Assembly: GCF_000971475.1 (NCBI RefSeq)
Contig: NZ_DF967531.1
Span: forward strand, 59,428 to 123,427
DNA from: Sulfuricella sp. T08
Lineage (GTDB): Bacteria; Pseudomonadota; Gammaproteobacteria; Burkholderiales; Sulfuricellaceae
Direction: 5' to 3'
Length of the DNA stretch: 64,000 nt
Shown here: positions 8,018 to 16,425 of the stretch, piece by piece
Position numbering within the stretch: position 1 is the first letter of the stretch
Layout: each line of letters starts with the position of its first letter
Position numbers and translations under genes: made by a program
The notes under the pieces: generated by a model
What the model was told of the DNA's origin: nothing
The model's database searches: none
What the model saw: the letters and a program-made list of their open reading frames with translations, nothing else

Positions 8018-10138
8018 TTACTTGAACAGCCCCTTGAGGCTGCCCTTCAGCTCTTCGCCAAGACGCGACTTGATTTCCTCTTTTTTTTGCTCGACCTTCT
8101 GCTCGACTTTATGCTTAACCACCTCAGAGACCATGGCGTTGAAATCCAGACTGTATTTCAGCCCAGCAAACGGCCCGGTTACGCGCACCGGCACGGTCAT
8201 GCCCTTGAGCGCGGACAGCTCCTTGCCGCCCTGGCCTTCCAAAGAAGCAACCACGGTTGCCTTGGCGAGATAATTCATCGAGCTCTCGCCAATATTCACA
8301 TCACCATTTCCGGCCAGGCGCAGCAAAGGTGATTTGGCGGAAAGATCCTCGTTATGGGCAACGCCATTATTGATCCGGAAGCTGGCTTTCAACTCGGAAA
8401 AATCGGTCCGGTCGGCTGCATTGGCGGCCTGCGTGGATTCCCCCCGAGGCGAGCCAAACTTGGCTTGGGCGCTGCGGATTGCGCCGGCGATGTTGATACC
8501 TTTCAGCGCGCCGTCGTGCAGGTTGAGCGATGCATTGCCCCGTAGAGCTTTCTTCATGGCGCTAATGGTGGCGCCTTGGGCGTTGACGTCGAGGGCTACG
8601 TTACCGCGTCCTTCCAGCATGTTGACATTGGACGCGTCCTTCAGCATCGGGCCGACACTGACTCCGGTCAGATTCTGATTCAGCGCTACCCGGGGCGTTC
8701 CAGCGCCATGCAGGGAGATCGCACCATTCAGCGTTCCCTGGTATAAATTCGCCGAAATTGGCGCGACATTCAGATTGCCGCCATCCGCTTTGACGTTGAG
8801 CTTGATGTTGGAGGACTTGATGTTGGCAACCTTGAGCGCGCCAATGCTGAGCCGGCCATTGGCGTTGAGATTTTTCAGGAAGCTGAAATCAAGCGGCTTT
8901 TCAGGCTGCTTAACTTTGTCTTCGGGTTTGCCCGGCGGAAAATAGCGGTCGACATCGAGCTGCTCGATGGCAATATCGAAAGCATAGGCCGGCGCATCGA
9001 AATGGCTGATGCCGAGCCTGGCCTTGAACGGGCTGTCATCGATCTTGCCGGCCAGCTCGAGGTGCGCATCCTGCTTGACGAGATCGAGCTGGGCCGCACC
9101 GTCCAGGTTCATATTGAGCGGCCTGGGCATGGCCGGACCGCTGAGATTAAAGCTGAGAACGAGTTTGTCCAGGCTGAACTGGCGCGTATCAAGATTGGCA
9201 CCGAACGGGCTGGCGATCCGGCTCTTGACGTTATTGTCGCCTTGCTTGCCATTGACGTCCAGAGTGAAAGTATCGGCTTGAACGATGCTGCCTTTGCCAG
9301 TCAACTCAGGAACGCTCAGAACCAGATCCAGGTTACCCTTGGCCTGCATCAACTTCGCCGTCAGATCGATCTTGCCGGCGACATGCTCTGGCCCCAGTTC
9401 GAATTTCGGCGAGGTCAGCCGAATATCCACGCCATCGGCACCAAGCTTGCCGGTCAGGGAAGTCGTCAGCGCATCCAGGGTGATGGCTTTGGCCTCGGTA
9501 TCGAACAGCAGGCCACTAGCCAGCGCCACTTGGGCGTCGATCTTCGGGCTTTCGCCTTGCAAGGTGAATTTGAGGTCGACCTTACCGGGCTGGCTGTTGG
9601 CCAAACGCCCGGATTTAAATTCCATGCCGGAAATATCCAGCTTCCGCCCGGCCATCTGGTCATCCAAAGAAAGCCCTGCGCGGGTGATACTGACACCTTC
9701 GATGTCGAACTTGAACTGCGCCGACTCCTCCTCCTTCTTCAAAAGGTCATCGATGTTGGTACTTCCGTCGGGATAACGCACCAGCCGCGCCCGGACGCCG
9801 TCTATCCGGATGTGATCCACCACCAGCTGCTTCTTCAGGAGCGGCAACACTGCGAGGGAAACGCGGGCGCTGTCGATACTTGCGAACTCCTTGTCACTGC
9901 CGTGATCGCTCAGGGCAAGCTTGCCGAGATCAGCGCCAATGCGGGGGAAAAAGGTCAACTTGATGTCGCCCTCAAGCTTCAGGGTGCGCTGCTTTTTTTC
10001 CTGCACCAGCTTGATGATAAGCGGCTTGTAATCGTTCGGGTTGAAGGTGGCGGCGACCAGTGCGATAAGGGCAAGGAAGGCTACGAGAATGGCGCCGATG
10101 GAAAGCAGTCCGTATTTCAGGGTTTTGTTCATTGGCAT
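8018..10138 (-). CDS. AsmA family protein
   Basis: The 706-residue protein has one N-terminal membrane anchor (about residues 8-30), then a long beta-rich periplasmic region with the AsmA N-terminal domain and an AsmA C-terminal domain (LNANGRLSIGALKV...). AsmA-like proteins are bridge-like lipid-transfer proteins linked to phospholipid transport and outer-membrane homeostasis. The C-terminus is Lys/Glu-rich (KHKVEQKVEQKKEEIKS), a probable coiled coil. It is followed by mutY after 11 bases, so the order asmA-mutY-ATPase is probably one transcript. Specific function within the family is unknown. Confidence 0.85.
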   Translation of the reverse strand: MPMNKTLKYGLLSIGAILVAFLALIALVAATFNPNDYKPLIIKLVQEKKQRTLKLEGDIKLTFFPRIGADLGKLALSDHGSDKEFASIDSARVSLAVLPLLKKQLVVDHIRIDGVRARLVRYPDGSTNIDDLLKKEEESAQFKFDIEGVSITRAGLSLDDQMAGRKLDISGMEFKSGRLANSQPGKVDLKFTLQGESPKIDAQVALASGLLFDTEAKAITLDALTTSLTGKLGADGVDIRLTSPKFELGPEHVAGKIDLTAKLMQAKGNLDLVLSVPELTGKGSIVQADTFTLDVNGKQGDNNVKSRIASPFGANLDTRQFSLDKLVLSFNLSGPAMPRPLNMNLDGAAQLDLVKQDAHLELAGKIDDSPFKARLGISHFDAPAYAFDIAIEQLDVDRYFPPGKPEDKVKQPEKPLDFSFLKNLNANGRLSIGALKVANIKSSNIKLNVKADGGNLNVAPISANLYQGTLNGAISLHGAGTPRVALNQNLTGVSVGPMLKDASNVNMLEGRGNVALDVNAQGATISAMKKALRGNASLNLHDGALKGINIAGAIRSAQAKFGSPRGESTQAANAADRTDFSELKASFRINNGVAHNEDLSAKSPLLRLAGNGDVNIGESSMNYLAKATVVASLEGQGGKELSALKGMTVPVRVTGPFAGLKYSLDFNAMVSEVVKHKVEQKVEQKKEEIKSRLGEELKGSLKGLFK

Positions 10139-10161
10139 AATCCTGAGGTGGGAATGAAGAC

Positions 10162-10235
10162 TGGAGCGGGTGAAGGGAATCGAACCCTCGTATGCAGCTT
10201 GGGAAGCTGCCGTTCTGCCATTGAACTACACCCGC
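10162..10235 (-). tRNA. tRNA-Gly (anticodon CCC)
   Basis: The minus strand reads GCGGGTGTAGTTCAATGGCA at its 5' end, with an acceptor stem GCGGGTG/CACCCGC, a D-loop, and the T-arm GAGGGTTCGATTCCCTT. The anticodon stem-loop is GCAGC-TTCCCAA-GCTGC, so the anticodon is CCC. The CCA end is encoded (10162-10164 on the plus strand read TGG). The total is 74 bases. It lies 23 bases upstream of the AsmA gene, on the same strand. Confidence 0.95.
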
Positions 10236-10652
10236 AGAAGGGCAGATTTTACGTTGGTTCTACTCATTACTCAACTGCAAGCCTGCAAATGGGTCCCTTG
10301 TTGCCAAGAACCACTTTTCGAAGACGCTCGAACCAAACAACCAAAAACAGATCGAAAAGTGTCGATTTTTTTTACACTTTTCATTGAGATTTGTCTCATG
10401 AAAAATTGCAACGTAATGATAAATATAGCCCGTCCATATTGGGTATAATAATTGCTTTGTATTTTTAGTAGGCCTGATTCAGGCTATGGTTTATAAAAAA
10501 CGTCTGATAGGCACTGTTAATTCAGGAGGCTAAAAATGGCAAAATGAAATTTTTCATCTTTTCATTTTCATCAGGTTGATATAACCTCAACACATAAAAA
10601 ATCAGGGACGCTGTAGACGCCCCACAAGCACCCACAGGGATGGAGTGAGAAC
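10236..10652. other. 417-base gap upstream of the PilZ gene
   Basis: This AT-rich gap holds a TATAAT box (10444-10449) without a convincing -35, and a perfect 13-base palindrome GCCTGATTCAGGC (10472-10484). A strong Shine-Dalgarno AGGAGG (10525-10530) stands before a three-codon ORF ATG GCA AAA TGA (10536-10547). A second overlapping ORF, ATGAAATTTTTC..., starts at the end of the first and ends after 11 codons. A GTG-started gene follows. A translated leader is possible, but no terminator-like structure is present. Confidence 0.4.
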
Positions 10653-11387
10653 GTGACCGAACAACTCGATGACAAGCATGAGAGTCGCTTTCTGCTGAAC
10701 AACGAAGCGGATATCCGGGCATTATTGAACAAGCTGCAGAAAAAACGCAGCCATGTAACGGGCCACTTTGATAACAGCTATCATATTTTTTCCACCTGCT
10801 TGCTGGAGGTCGGAGAAACTTCGGTGATTCTGGACGACGTTTCCGACGAAGCGATATCCCAGCGTATCCTGGCCTGTTCCCGACTGCATTTCAGCTCGGT
10901 ATACGCCGGTGTGCCGGTGAGCTTCGTTTCCCCGCAAATCGAGCACTGCCTCTTCGAAGGCGCAGCCGCGTTTTCCATTCCGATTCCTTCAGTCGTACGC
11001 TGGCCTCAGCGTCGCGAACTCTTCCGGGTGCCGACACCCGTTGGCAAACCGGTTCTATGCGAAATCGCGCTTAACAATGGTGAAATCGCCCGCAACCCTC
11101 TTTCGGACATCAGCGTAGGTGGCATCGGCATGTTGACGCAAGCATCTTCCCCATCACTCAAGGAAGGCGCACTGTTTGGAGGCTGCCACATTAACCTGCC
11201 CGGATTCGGCGAACTGACATCCGACATCCGCATTTGCAGCTCAGCCGACATCACACTCAGGAACGGCAACCCTGCCAGGCGTTACGGCTGCCAGTTCATC
11301 GATCTTCCGCAACAGGAGCAGTCACTGTTGCAGCGCTACGTCACCAAACTCGAACTCGCCATGCGCGGCTCCCACACTCACACCTGA
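10653..11387 (+). CDS. YcgR-like flagellar brake protein with PilZ domain
   Basis: The 244-residue protein has an N-terminal YcgR domain (about residues 10-105) and a C-terminal PilZ domain (about 110-235). The c-di-GMP binding residues are visible as RRELFR (RxxxR) and DISVGGIG (DxSxxG). YcgR binds c-di-GMP and slows the flagellar motor. The start is GTG 10653, preceded by GGAGTGAGAAC. No flagellar genes are adjacent, although fliW lies at 48330. A c-di-GMP source, the GGDEF-EAL protein, is encoded 5.5 kb away. Confidence 0.85.
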   Translation: MTEQLDDKHESRFLLNNEADIRALLNKLQKKRSHVTGHFDNSYHIFSTCLLEVGETSVILDDVSDEAISQRILACSRLHFSSVYAGVPVSFVSPQIEHCLFEGAAAFSIPIPSVVRWPQRRELFRVPTPVGKPVLCEIALNNGEIARNPLSDISVGGIGMLTQASSPSLKEGALFGGCHINLPGFGELTSDIRICSSADITLRNGNPARRYGCQFIDLPQQEQSLLQRYVTKLELAMRGSHTHT

Positions 11388-11434
11388 CGACACGGCTTCC
11401 CTTCCCTGCCTCAGGCTTACCGTGGAAGCTTTCG

Positions 11435-11466
11435 TTCTACCATAGTGCTACGCCTGCATGGTAGAA
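11435..11466. promoter_or_regulatory. Inverted repeat upstream of thiS
   Basis: Two 9-base arms, TTCTACCAT and ATGGTAGAA, are separated by 14 bases in the space between the PilZ gene and thiS. The right arm contains TAGAAT, a possible -10 box. It could be an operator or an RNA hairpin; nothing decides between them. Confidence 0.35.
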
Positions 11467-11501
11467 TGCAATCCCACTTTCTCACGGCAATATTGAAGGC
11501 G

Positions 11502-11702
11502 ATGCAGCTAACCGTCAACGGCGCACCTCACTCCTTTGAGCAGAATCCGAACCTCTCCCAGTTGCTGGAAACCCTGAAACTCACCGGAAATCGTCTGGCG
11601 GTGGAAAGGAACGGCGAAATCGTGCCGCGTAGCCAGTTCGGCGAGACTGTGCTGGCCGACGGGGACCAACTGGAAATCGTCGTCGCAGTCGGCGGCGGCT
11701 AA
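11502..11702 (+). CDS. thiS: Sulfur carrier protein ThiS
   Basis: The 66-residue ubiquitin-like protein ends in Gly-Gly (VVAVGGG). The end is adenylated and thiocarboxylated to carry sulfur into the thiazole ring of thiamin. The frame stays open upstream, but MQLTVNGAPHSFEQ is the normal ThiS start. An inverted repeat, TTCTACCAT (11435-11443) and ATGGTAGAA (11458-11466), lies just upstream and may be regulatory. I found no TPP riboswitch. thiG follows after a 78-base spacer that contains a hairpin repeat. Confidence 0.9.
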   Translation: MQLTVNGAPHSFEQNPNLSQLLETLKLTGNRLAVERNGEIVPRSQFGETVLADGDQLEIVVAVGGG

Positions 11703-11708
11703 TATTCG

Positions 11709-11772
11709 TGAGGCGTAAGGCGTGAGGAGTGAGCGAAAAACCCATTACTCCTCACCCCTCACTCTTCACTGG
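11709..11772. repeat. Hairpin repeat in the thiS-thiG spacer
   Basis: GTGAGGAGT (near 11721) is matched by inverted ACTCCTCAC (near 11750), followed by CCCTCACTCTTCACT. It belongs to a degenerate family of GTGAGG/CCTCAC hairpins also found at 32140, 36493 and 42140. Confidence 0.5.
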
Positions 11773-11780
11773 TTATAGAC

Positions 11781-12563
11781 ATGGACGAACTCATTATCGC
11801 AGGCAAGTCCTACGCCTCCCGGCTGCTGATAGGCACCGGCAAGTACAAGGATTTCGACGAAACTCGCCGCGCCGTCGAGGAAAGTGGCGCGCAGATCGTG
11901 ACGGTGGCGATTCGCCGCACCAACATCGGCCAGAACGCTGGAGAGCCCAGCCTGCTGGACGCCGTGCCGCCCTCGAAATACACTTACCTGCCCAACACCG
12001 CCGGCTGCTACAGCGCCGACGATGCCATCCGCACCCTGCGCCTGGCGCGCGAACTGCTGGACGGCCACGACCTGGTCAAGCTCGAAGTGCTGGGCGACCC
12101 GAAGACGCTCTACCCGAACGTGGTGGAAACCATCAAGGCGGCAGAAATCCTGGTCAAGGACGGCTTCAAGGTAATGGTTTACACCTCCGACGACCCGATC
12201 ATTGCCAAGCAGCTGGAAGAAATCGGCTGCGTCGCGGTGATGCCGCTGGCCTCGCTGATCGGCTCCGGCATGGGCATCCTCAACCCGTGGAACTTGCAGA
12301 TCATCATCGACAACGCCAAAGTACCGGTGATCGTCGATGCCGGTGTGGGCACCGCGTCCGATGCCGCCATCGCGATGGAACTGGGCTGCGACGGCGTACT
12401 CATGAACACTGCCATCGCCGGTGCCGGTAACCCGGTACTGATGGCCTCGGCGATGAAAAAGGCGGTACAGGCCGGGCGCGAAGCCTTCCTCGCCGGCCGC
12501 ATGCCGAAGAAGCTCTACTCCGCCAGCCCAAGCTCGCCCACCAGCGGCCTGATCGGCAAGTAA
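11781..12563 (+). CDS. thiG: Thiazole synthase ThiG
   Basis: The 260-residue TIM-barrel enzyme condenses 1-deoxyxylulose 5-phosphate, dehydroglycine and ThiS thiocarboxylate into the thiazole phosphate of thiamin. The catalytic Lys lies in [15 protein letters not shown] (about residue 96). Phosphate binding is seen in [12 protein letters not shown] and in [14 protein letters not shown]. Length and start ([22 protein letters not shown]) are normal. It follows thiS on the same strand; thiC, thiE and thiO are not in the window. Confidence 0.95.
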   Translation: MDELIIAGKSYASRLLIGTGKYKDFDETRRAVEESGAQIVTVAIRRTNIGQNAGEPSLLDAVPPSKYTYLPNTAGCYSADDAIRTLRLARELLDGHDLVKLEVLGDPKTLYPNVVETIKAAEILVKDGFKVMVYTSDDPIIAKQLEEIGCVAVMPLASLIGSGMGILNPWNLQIIIDNAKVPVIVDAGVGTASDAAIAMELGCDGVLMNTAIAGAGNPVLMASAMKKAVQAGREAFLAGRMPKKLYSASPSSPTSGLIGK

Positions 12564-12569
12564 TCCTGC

Positions 12570-13247
12570 ATGACGTCTGAACAGCACCGCCCGATCCGCA
12601 GCTTCGTCCTGCGCCAGGGCCGCATGTCCAATGCCCAGACGCGGGCGCTGGAAACCCTGTTGCCGCGCTGGGGCATTCCCTACCAGGAAACCCTGCTCGA
12701 CCTTGACACCGCCTTCGGCAGAGCAGCCCCGAAGATCCTTGAAATAGGCTTCGGCATGGGGGATTCCACTGCGGCAATCGCGGCGGCCCATCCGCAAAAC
12801 GACTATCTCGGCATCGAGGTTCACGGCCCCGGCGTGGGCAGCCTGCTCAACCAGATCGAAGCCCAGGGGCTGGCCAATCTTCGCGTCATCCAGCACGATG
12901 CGGTGGAAGTGCTCAAGCACATGGTCGCCACGAACAGCCTCGATGGCGTGCACATCTTCTTCCCCGATCCCTGGCACAAGAAAAAACACCACAAGCGCCG
13001 CCTGATCCAGCCGGCACTGGTTGCGCTGCTGTGCGAAAAACTCAAGCCCGGCGGCTATCTCCATGCCGCCACCGACTGGCAGGAATACGCCGAACACATC
13101 CTCGCCGTGCTTGCGGCCGAAACCAGGCTCGCCAACACCGCCGCAGATTACGCCCCCAAGCCTGAGTACCGCCCGCTGACCAAGTTCGAGCAGCGCGGCA
13201 TCAAACTCGGCCATGGGGTGTGGGACATCGTGTTCAGGAAAATCTAG
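12570..13247 (+). CDS. trmB: tRNA (guanine-N7-)-methyltransferase TrmB
   Basis: The 225-residue SAM-dependent methyltransferase makes m7G46 in tRNA. The SAM motif [14 protein letters not shown] lies at about residues 56-69. [18 protein letters not shown] at about 129-146 is the TrmB signature with the catalytic Asp. The gene starts 6 bases after thiG, so it is probably in the same transcript. Its 3' end overlaps the convergent nitroreductase gene by 4 bases. Confidence 0.95.
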   Translation: MTSEQHRPIRSFVLRQGRMSNAQTRALETLLPRWGIPYQETLLDLDTAFGRAAPKILEIGFGMGDSTAAIAAAHPQNDYLGIEVHGPGVGSLLNQIEAQGLANLRVIQHDAVEVLKHMVATNSLDGVHIFFPDPWHKKKHHKRRLIQPALVALLCEKLKPGGYLHAATDWQEYAEHILAVLAAETRLANTAADYAPKPEYRPLTKFEQRGIKLGHGVWDIVFRKI

Positions 13248-13849
13248 CCGAACCTGTTCTGCACCACCACCTCGCCAAGTGGCAATTGTCCGCCGCGCGG
13301 CCAAGGTTCCTTGATTCCCTTGCCGATGGCGACGAACATGGCGATCACATGATCCTGCGGCAAGTTGATGAGCTTGCCCACTGCGTCGAAGTCGAAGCCG
13401 TCCATCGGGCATGAGTCGTAACCCATTTCCTTCGCTGCCAGCATCAGGGTCATTACGGTGATGCCGCAGGAGCGCATGGCTTCGTCGCGCTGCACCTGCT
13501 CGCGCCCCTGATAGTACTGGCCGATGGCCGGGACGAGATAGTCCTGCACCGGCTGCGGTGCATTTTTCCAGTAGCGCGCCGGGTCTTTTTCCCAAGACTT
13601 GAGGTCGGCGGTCAACACGACCAGAAGCGAGGCGTCGGTGACGTGCGCCTGATCCCAAGCCACCGCCCGAACCTGCTTGCGCAACTCCGGGTCGCTCACC
13701 AGTACGAAGCGCCAGTTCTGGATGTTGAACGCCGTGGGCGACAGCATGGCCAGTGACAATAATTTCTCAGTTTCCGCTTCGCTAATGCGATGGTTGGGGT
13801 CATACGCCTTGACCGACCGGCGCAGCTCTATTGCCTTTGCAACGTCCAT
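13244..13849 (-). CDS. Nitroreductase family FMN oxidoreductase
   Basis: The 201-residue protein has the nitroreductase fold: the FMN-binding RRSVKAYDP at residues 10-18, [15 protein letters not shown] at about 37-51, and [21 protein letters not shown] near 140-160. Such enzymes use NAD(P)H and FMN to reduce nitro compounds, quinones or enals; the natural substrate is not predictable. It ends a minus-strand operon, 15 bases after the TusA-like gene, that a TetR regulator probably controls. This context suggests a role in detoxification of electrophiles. Confidence 0.88.
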   Translation of the reverse strand: MDVAKAIELRRSVKAYDPNHRISEAETEKLLSLAMLSPTAFNIQNWRFVLVSDPELRKQVRAVAWDQAHVTDASLLVVLTADLKSWEKDPARYWKNAPQPVQDYLVPAIGQYYQGREQVQRDEAMRSCGITVMTLMLAAKEMGYDSCPMDGFDFDAVGKLINLPQDHVIAMFVAIGKGIKEPWPRGGQLPLGEVVVQNRFG

Positions 13850-13864
13850 GTTTTCTTTCCTATA

Positions 13865-14092
13865 TTAATGCTTGCGCATGAAAAAAACGAACTCGCCGCC
13901 AGTTTCGGCAGAAGATATGAGTTCGTTGCCGGTCTGCTTGGCGAAGGCCTGCATATCCTTCACCGAACCGGGGTCGGAGGCAATCACCTTGAGGGTCTGC
14001 CCGGCGGCCAGTTCGGCCAGGGATTTTTTGGTGCGTAAAATCGGCAACGGGCAATTCAGACCGCGCGCATCCAGTTCTTTGTCGAAATTCAT
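13865..14092 (-). CDS. TusA-family sulfurtransferase-like protein
   Basis: The 75-residue protein has the SirA/TusA fold with the signature ARGLNCPLPILRTKK at about residues 8-22, including the persulfide-carrying Cys in the CPxP motif. TusA proteins relay sulfur to tRNA thiolation or, in sulfur oxidisers, to dissimilatory enzymes. I chose ATG 14092, which gives the family length; the frame is open further upstream but only as an overlap with the AhpD-like gene. It lies between an AhpD-like protein and a nitroreductase, so a role in redox or electrophile defence is as likely as a role in tRNA modification. Confidence 0.85.
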   Translation of the reverse strand: MNFDKELDARGLNCPLPILRTKKSLAELAAGQTLKVIASDPGSVKDMQAFAKQTGNELISSAETGGEFVFFMRKH

Positions 14093-14105
14093 GATTGCTC
14101 TCCTG

Positions 14106-14639
14106 TCAGAAGTCGTTGTCGATCTTGAAGGCGTTGAACACGATATCCACCGCCGCGTTGCGCGCACCGTGATACACCGCGTCCATGATGTCGCCATCAC
14201 CCCAGCCCAACGCGCGCAGTTGGTCCAGGTCGGCTTTTTCAACCATCCGTGGTGTTTGGGTTGCCTTCAGCACCAGCAGCAGCATGGTTTTCTCTTTTTC
14301 CGGCAGGGGCGCATCTAGCGGGTTGAGCTTGGTTGCAGCCACTTGTTCCTGGGTCAGGCCCGCCCTGTGCATCAGCATGCCTTCGTTGAAGCCGACGCAG
14401 TACTGGCAGTCGTTGTGCTGCGATACCAGCATGCGCACCATGGCCAGCAGAGGAAAACTGAGCGTGGGGTGCTGCATATAATAGGCGACCTGCTGCAAAT
14501 GCTGCTCCAATAATTCCGGGCTGGAACTGTACATCTGGAACGCATTCGGCACCCGCCCCATCATCTGCTGGATTTGCCCATAAACCTCGGCTACTTTCCC
14601 GCTCGCCTGCTCCGGTGCAACTGTAGAAATAATGCTCAT
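14106..14639 (-). CDS. AhpD-like carboxymuconolactone decarboxylase family protein
   Basis: The 177-residue all-helical protein contains the CMD core LVSQHNDCQYCVGFNEGML with the redox CxxC (CQYC) and a following His-type environment as in AhpD alkylhydroperoxidases. Members of this subfamily reduce peroxides or have unknown roles. It is the first gene of the operon AhpD-like, TusA-like, nitroreductase. A palindrome (14662-14674) lies 23 bases upstream of its start and matches the one before the neighbouring tetR gene. Confidence 0.82.
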   Translation of the reverse strand: MSIISTVAPEQASGKVAEVYGQIQQMMGRVPNAFQMYSSSPELLEQHLQQVAYYMQHPTLSFPLLAMVRMLVSQHNDCQYCVGFNEGMLMHRAGLTQEQVAATKLNPLDAPLPEKEKTMLLLVLKATQTPRMVEKADLDQLRALGWGDGDIMDAVYHGARNAAVDIVFNAFKIDNDF

Positions 14640-14661
14640 AGCGCTCTCCTTTTAGATACCG

Positions 14662-14674
14662 ACCATCCGGTATG
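14662..14674. promoter_or_regulatory. Probable TetR operator before the AhpD-like operon
   Basis: ACCATCCGGTATG shares ACCAnCyGGTATG with the palindrome in front of tetR (15343-15356). One arm is degenerate here. The site lies between the tetR stop and the AhpD-like start, where it could block the operon promoter. Confidence 0.5.
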
Positions 14675-14697
14675 TATAAAAACAACAACAAACCCCT

Positions 14698-15330
14698 TTA
14701 TGCCCCTTTGCGCCGGCCTTTCTCAACTTTCGCCGGCATCAATCCCTGCACGTAACCATGCAGTTGCTTCATGCAAGTACCGAATGCCTTGGGCGACCGC
14801 ATGTTCTTCGCCACGCCGATGCACCCCTCCCAAGCCGAAACGACAAATAGCGCCGCCGCCTTGTAATCCACCTCAGCCCTGATCTCACCCTGCTTCTGCC
14901 CGCGCTTGAGGGCGCCTTCAACCGTTTTCTGCCACACTCCAAGCACCCCGGCGAGGCGCTCCTGAAACAGTTCATCCAGAGGGCTCATCTCCTGCATCAG
15001 GTTATTGAGCGGACAACCCAGCATAACGAAATCCGACGGCACCTTTTTGTCGATGGTGGCAATAATTTCCAGAAGCATTTCAATGGGCCGTTCGCTTTCC
15101 CGTAGCGGTTTGAAAATCAGCCCTTCCAGCCGCTCCTTGATAATCTCCTCGATCACCGCCAGACCCAATACCTTCTTGGTTGGGAAGTGATGGTACAGCG
15201 CACCCTTAGTCAGACCCGTATCCTGCAGAATATTGGCGATGCTCGCGGCTTGAAACCCTTGGCGGTGAATCTCGCAAAAGGCCGATTGCAAGATTTTGTC
15301 TCGGGTAAGGTCTGGCTGTTTTGTTTGCAT
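14698..15330 (-). CDS. TetR/AcrR family transcriptional regulator
   Basis: The 210-residue protein has an N-terminal helix-turn-helix (about residues 8-55) with the typical TGLTKGALYHHFPTKK, and a C-terminal ligand domain of the kind in PF16925-like TetR proteins. I prefer ATG 15330 (MQTKQPDLTRDKILQ) because the palindrome at 15343-15356 lies just upstream; the longer frame starts inside that palindrome region. It probably represses itself and the operon downstream (AhpD-like, TusA-like, nitroreductase) and is released by an electrophile or similar ligand. Confidence 0.85.
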   Translation of the reverse strand: MQTKQPDLTRDKILQSAFCEIHRQGFQAASIANILQDTGLTKGALYHHFPTKKVLGLAVIEEIIKERLEGLIFKPLRESERPIEMLLEIIATIDKKVPSDFVMLGCPLNNLMQEMSPLDELFQERLAGVLGVWQKTVEGALKRGQKQGEIRAEVDYKAAALFVVSAWEGCIGVAKNMRSPKAFGTCMKQLHGYVQGLMPAKVEKGRRKGA

Positions 15331-15342
15331 GGAGCAATTACA

Positions 15343-15356
15343 TACCAACTGGTATG
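15343..15356. promoter_or_regulatory. Probable TetR operator before tetR
   Basis: The palindrome ATACC-AACT-GGTAT lies 13 bases upstream of the chosen tetR start and fits a TetR dimer site. A related sequence stands before the neighbouring operon at 14662-14674. Confidence 0.6.
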
Positions 15357-15513
15357 CATGTGTCAAGTGCTTTTCCGCCGAATCAGATTAGCGCTCCCGG
15401 ACAGCACGCCCGGGGGCTTGGAAAACTTACCGAATTAAAAAACCCGCGTTATAATCCGGAGGCGTCGCCACGAAATGGCTGCCGCCCATTCCAACCCACC
15501 CAAAGGAATCGTC

Positions 15514-15855
15514 ATGATAAAACTGTTGATCGCACTGTGCCTGGCTGTCGGTTTCGCTTCCCCCGCCTTTGCCGCCGATAAAAAAGCGCCGACTGCGCAG
15601 CAATCCAAGATGGCCACCTGCAACAAGGAAGCCGGCGAGAAGGCGCTGAAAGGTGACGAGCGTAAGAAATTCATGAGCGAATGCCTGAAGGCCAAAGCGC
15701 CCGATGCTGCAAAAGAAGCCGCTGCACCGAAAGAAAAGCTGACGCCCATGGCCACATGCAACAAGGCGGCCGGCGAAAAAAGCCTGAAAGGCGACGAGCG
15801 CAAGAAATTCATGAGTGGCTGCCTGAAGGCCAAAGGCCCGGAAAACATGAAGTAA
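15514..15855 (+). CDS. PsiF repeat family secreted protein
   Basis: The 113-residue protein has a signal peptide (MIKLLIALCLAVGFASPAFA, cleavage after residue 20). Two PsiF repeats follow: each has MATCNKEAGEKALKGDERKK or a near copy, then a second Cys about ten residues on (SECLKAK, SGCLKAK), at about residues 32-57 and 74-100. The two Cys per repeat may form disulfides in the periplasm. PsiF of E. coli is induced by phosphate starvation and has no known function. ATG 15514 was chosen for the signal peptide. The gene ends at a shared bidirectional terminator. Confidence 0.85.
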   Translation: MIKLLIALCLAVGFASPAFAADKKAPTAQQSKMATCNKEAGEKALKGDERKKFMSECLKAKAPDAAKEAAAPKEKLTPMATCNKAAGEKSLKGDERKKFMSGCLKAKGPENMK

Positions 15856-15875
15856 AAACGTTTCTGACCGAAATT

Positions 15876-15901
15876 AAAAAACCCGCTACGGCGGGTTTTT
15901 T
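15876..15901. terminator. Bidirectional intrinsic terminator
   Basis: ACCCGC (15881-15886) pairs with GCGGGT (15891-15896) around a 4-base loop, flanked by an A run on the left and a T run on the right. It can end both psiF on the plus strand and the aspartic protease gene on the minus strand. Confidence 0.9.
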
Positions 15902-16418
15902 AATGAATTCCAGAACCACTCTTTACCTTCAGAACCATCTGGTCGCCAGACTGGGTCACGTCTATATGCCGCAAGAAATTCTGGCCGAGCAAGGCATAGT
16001 CTCTCTGGTCCATCTGCATCACCACGCCAACGCGCAACCCCTTAAGCTGTATACCTCCAGCTTCTATCGTCTGGTCTGACACTGTTTCTCCCCATACCAT
16101 GCCCCCGGCTGTGTTGAACGGTGTTGGCACCCCTCGGGTCAAGCCGATTTTGGCTGCAAGATCGGCACTGACAACCACGGTGCTCGCACCGGTATCAACC
16201 ATAAACGTGAGCGGTCGCCCGTTGATGGATCCACCCACATAGTAGTGACCATCGCGTGAACGCGGGATTATGATTTCGCCTCGTGCCATGTCCAGACTTG
16301 TCACTGTGGCAACCTGGGGCTGCATTTTGGCATCCAGGAACAAATACATGGCTCCAAAAAGAATGAGCCACAAGACCAGCGCCGTAATGTGTCCCCAAGG
16401 AAAGCGTCCCGTGCTCAT
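15900..16418 (-). CDS. Membrane-anchored retropepsin-like aspartic protease
   Basis: The 172-residue protein has one N-terminal membrane segment (about residues 8-29) and a retropepsin-like domain with the catalytic motif FMVDTGASTVVVS at about residues 71-83 and the flap/turn region GGMVWGE. It matches the TIGR02281 family of clan AA aspartic proteases, which is common in proteobacteria and poorly characterised. I chose ATG 16418 (MSTGRFPWGHIT); the longer frame upstream runs into the folE remnant and is not plausible. It would act in the periplasm. Confidence 0.8.
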   Translation of the reverse strand: MSTGRFPWGHITALVLWLILFGAMYLFLDAKMQPQVATVTSLDMARGEIIIPRSRDGHYYVGGSINGRPLTFMVDTGASTVVVSADLAAKIGLTRGVPTPFNTAGGMVWGETVSDQTIEAGGIQLKGLRVGVVMQMDQRDYALLGQNFLRHIDVTQSGDQMVLKVKSGSGIH

Positions 16419-16425
16419 CGTGTTT

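Noticed and set aside
10602..10619. Short hairpin GGGACG/CGCCCC before the PilZ gene
   Set aside because: The stem is imperfect and has no T run; it falls where a ribosome site is needed, and nothing else supports a function.
11388..11501. Possible TPP riboswitch before thiS
   Set aside because: None of the conserved TPP (THI-box) elements such as CTGAGA is present, and the space is too short for the full aptamer; only an inverted repeat was found.
11766..13658. A 630-codon frame antisense to thiG, trmB and into the nitroreductase
   Set aside because: Low-complexity His/Gln/Arg-rich translation, no motif, no ribosome site; the genes on the other strand are certain.
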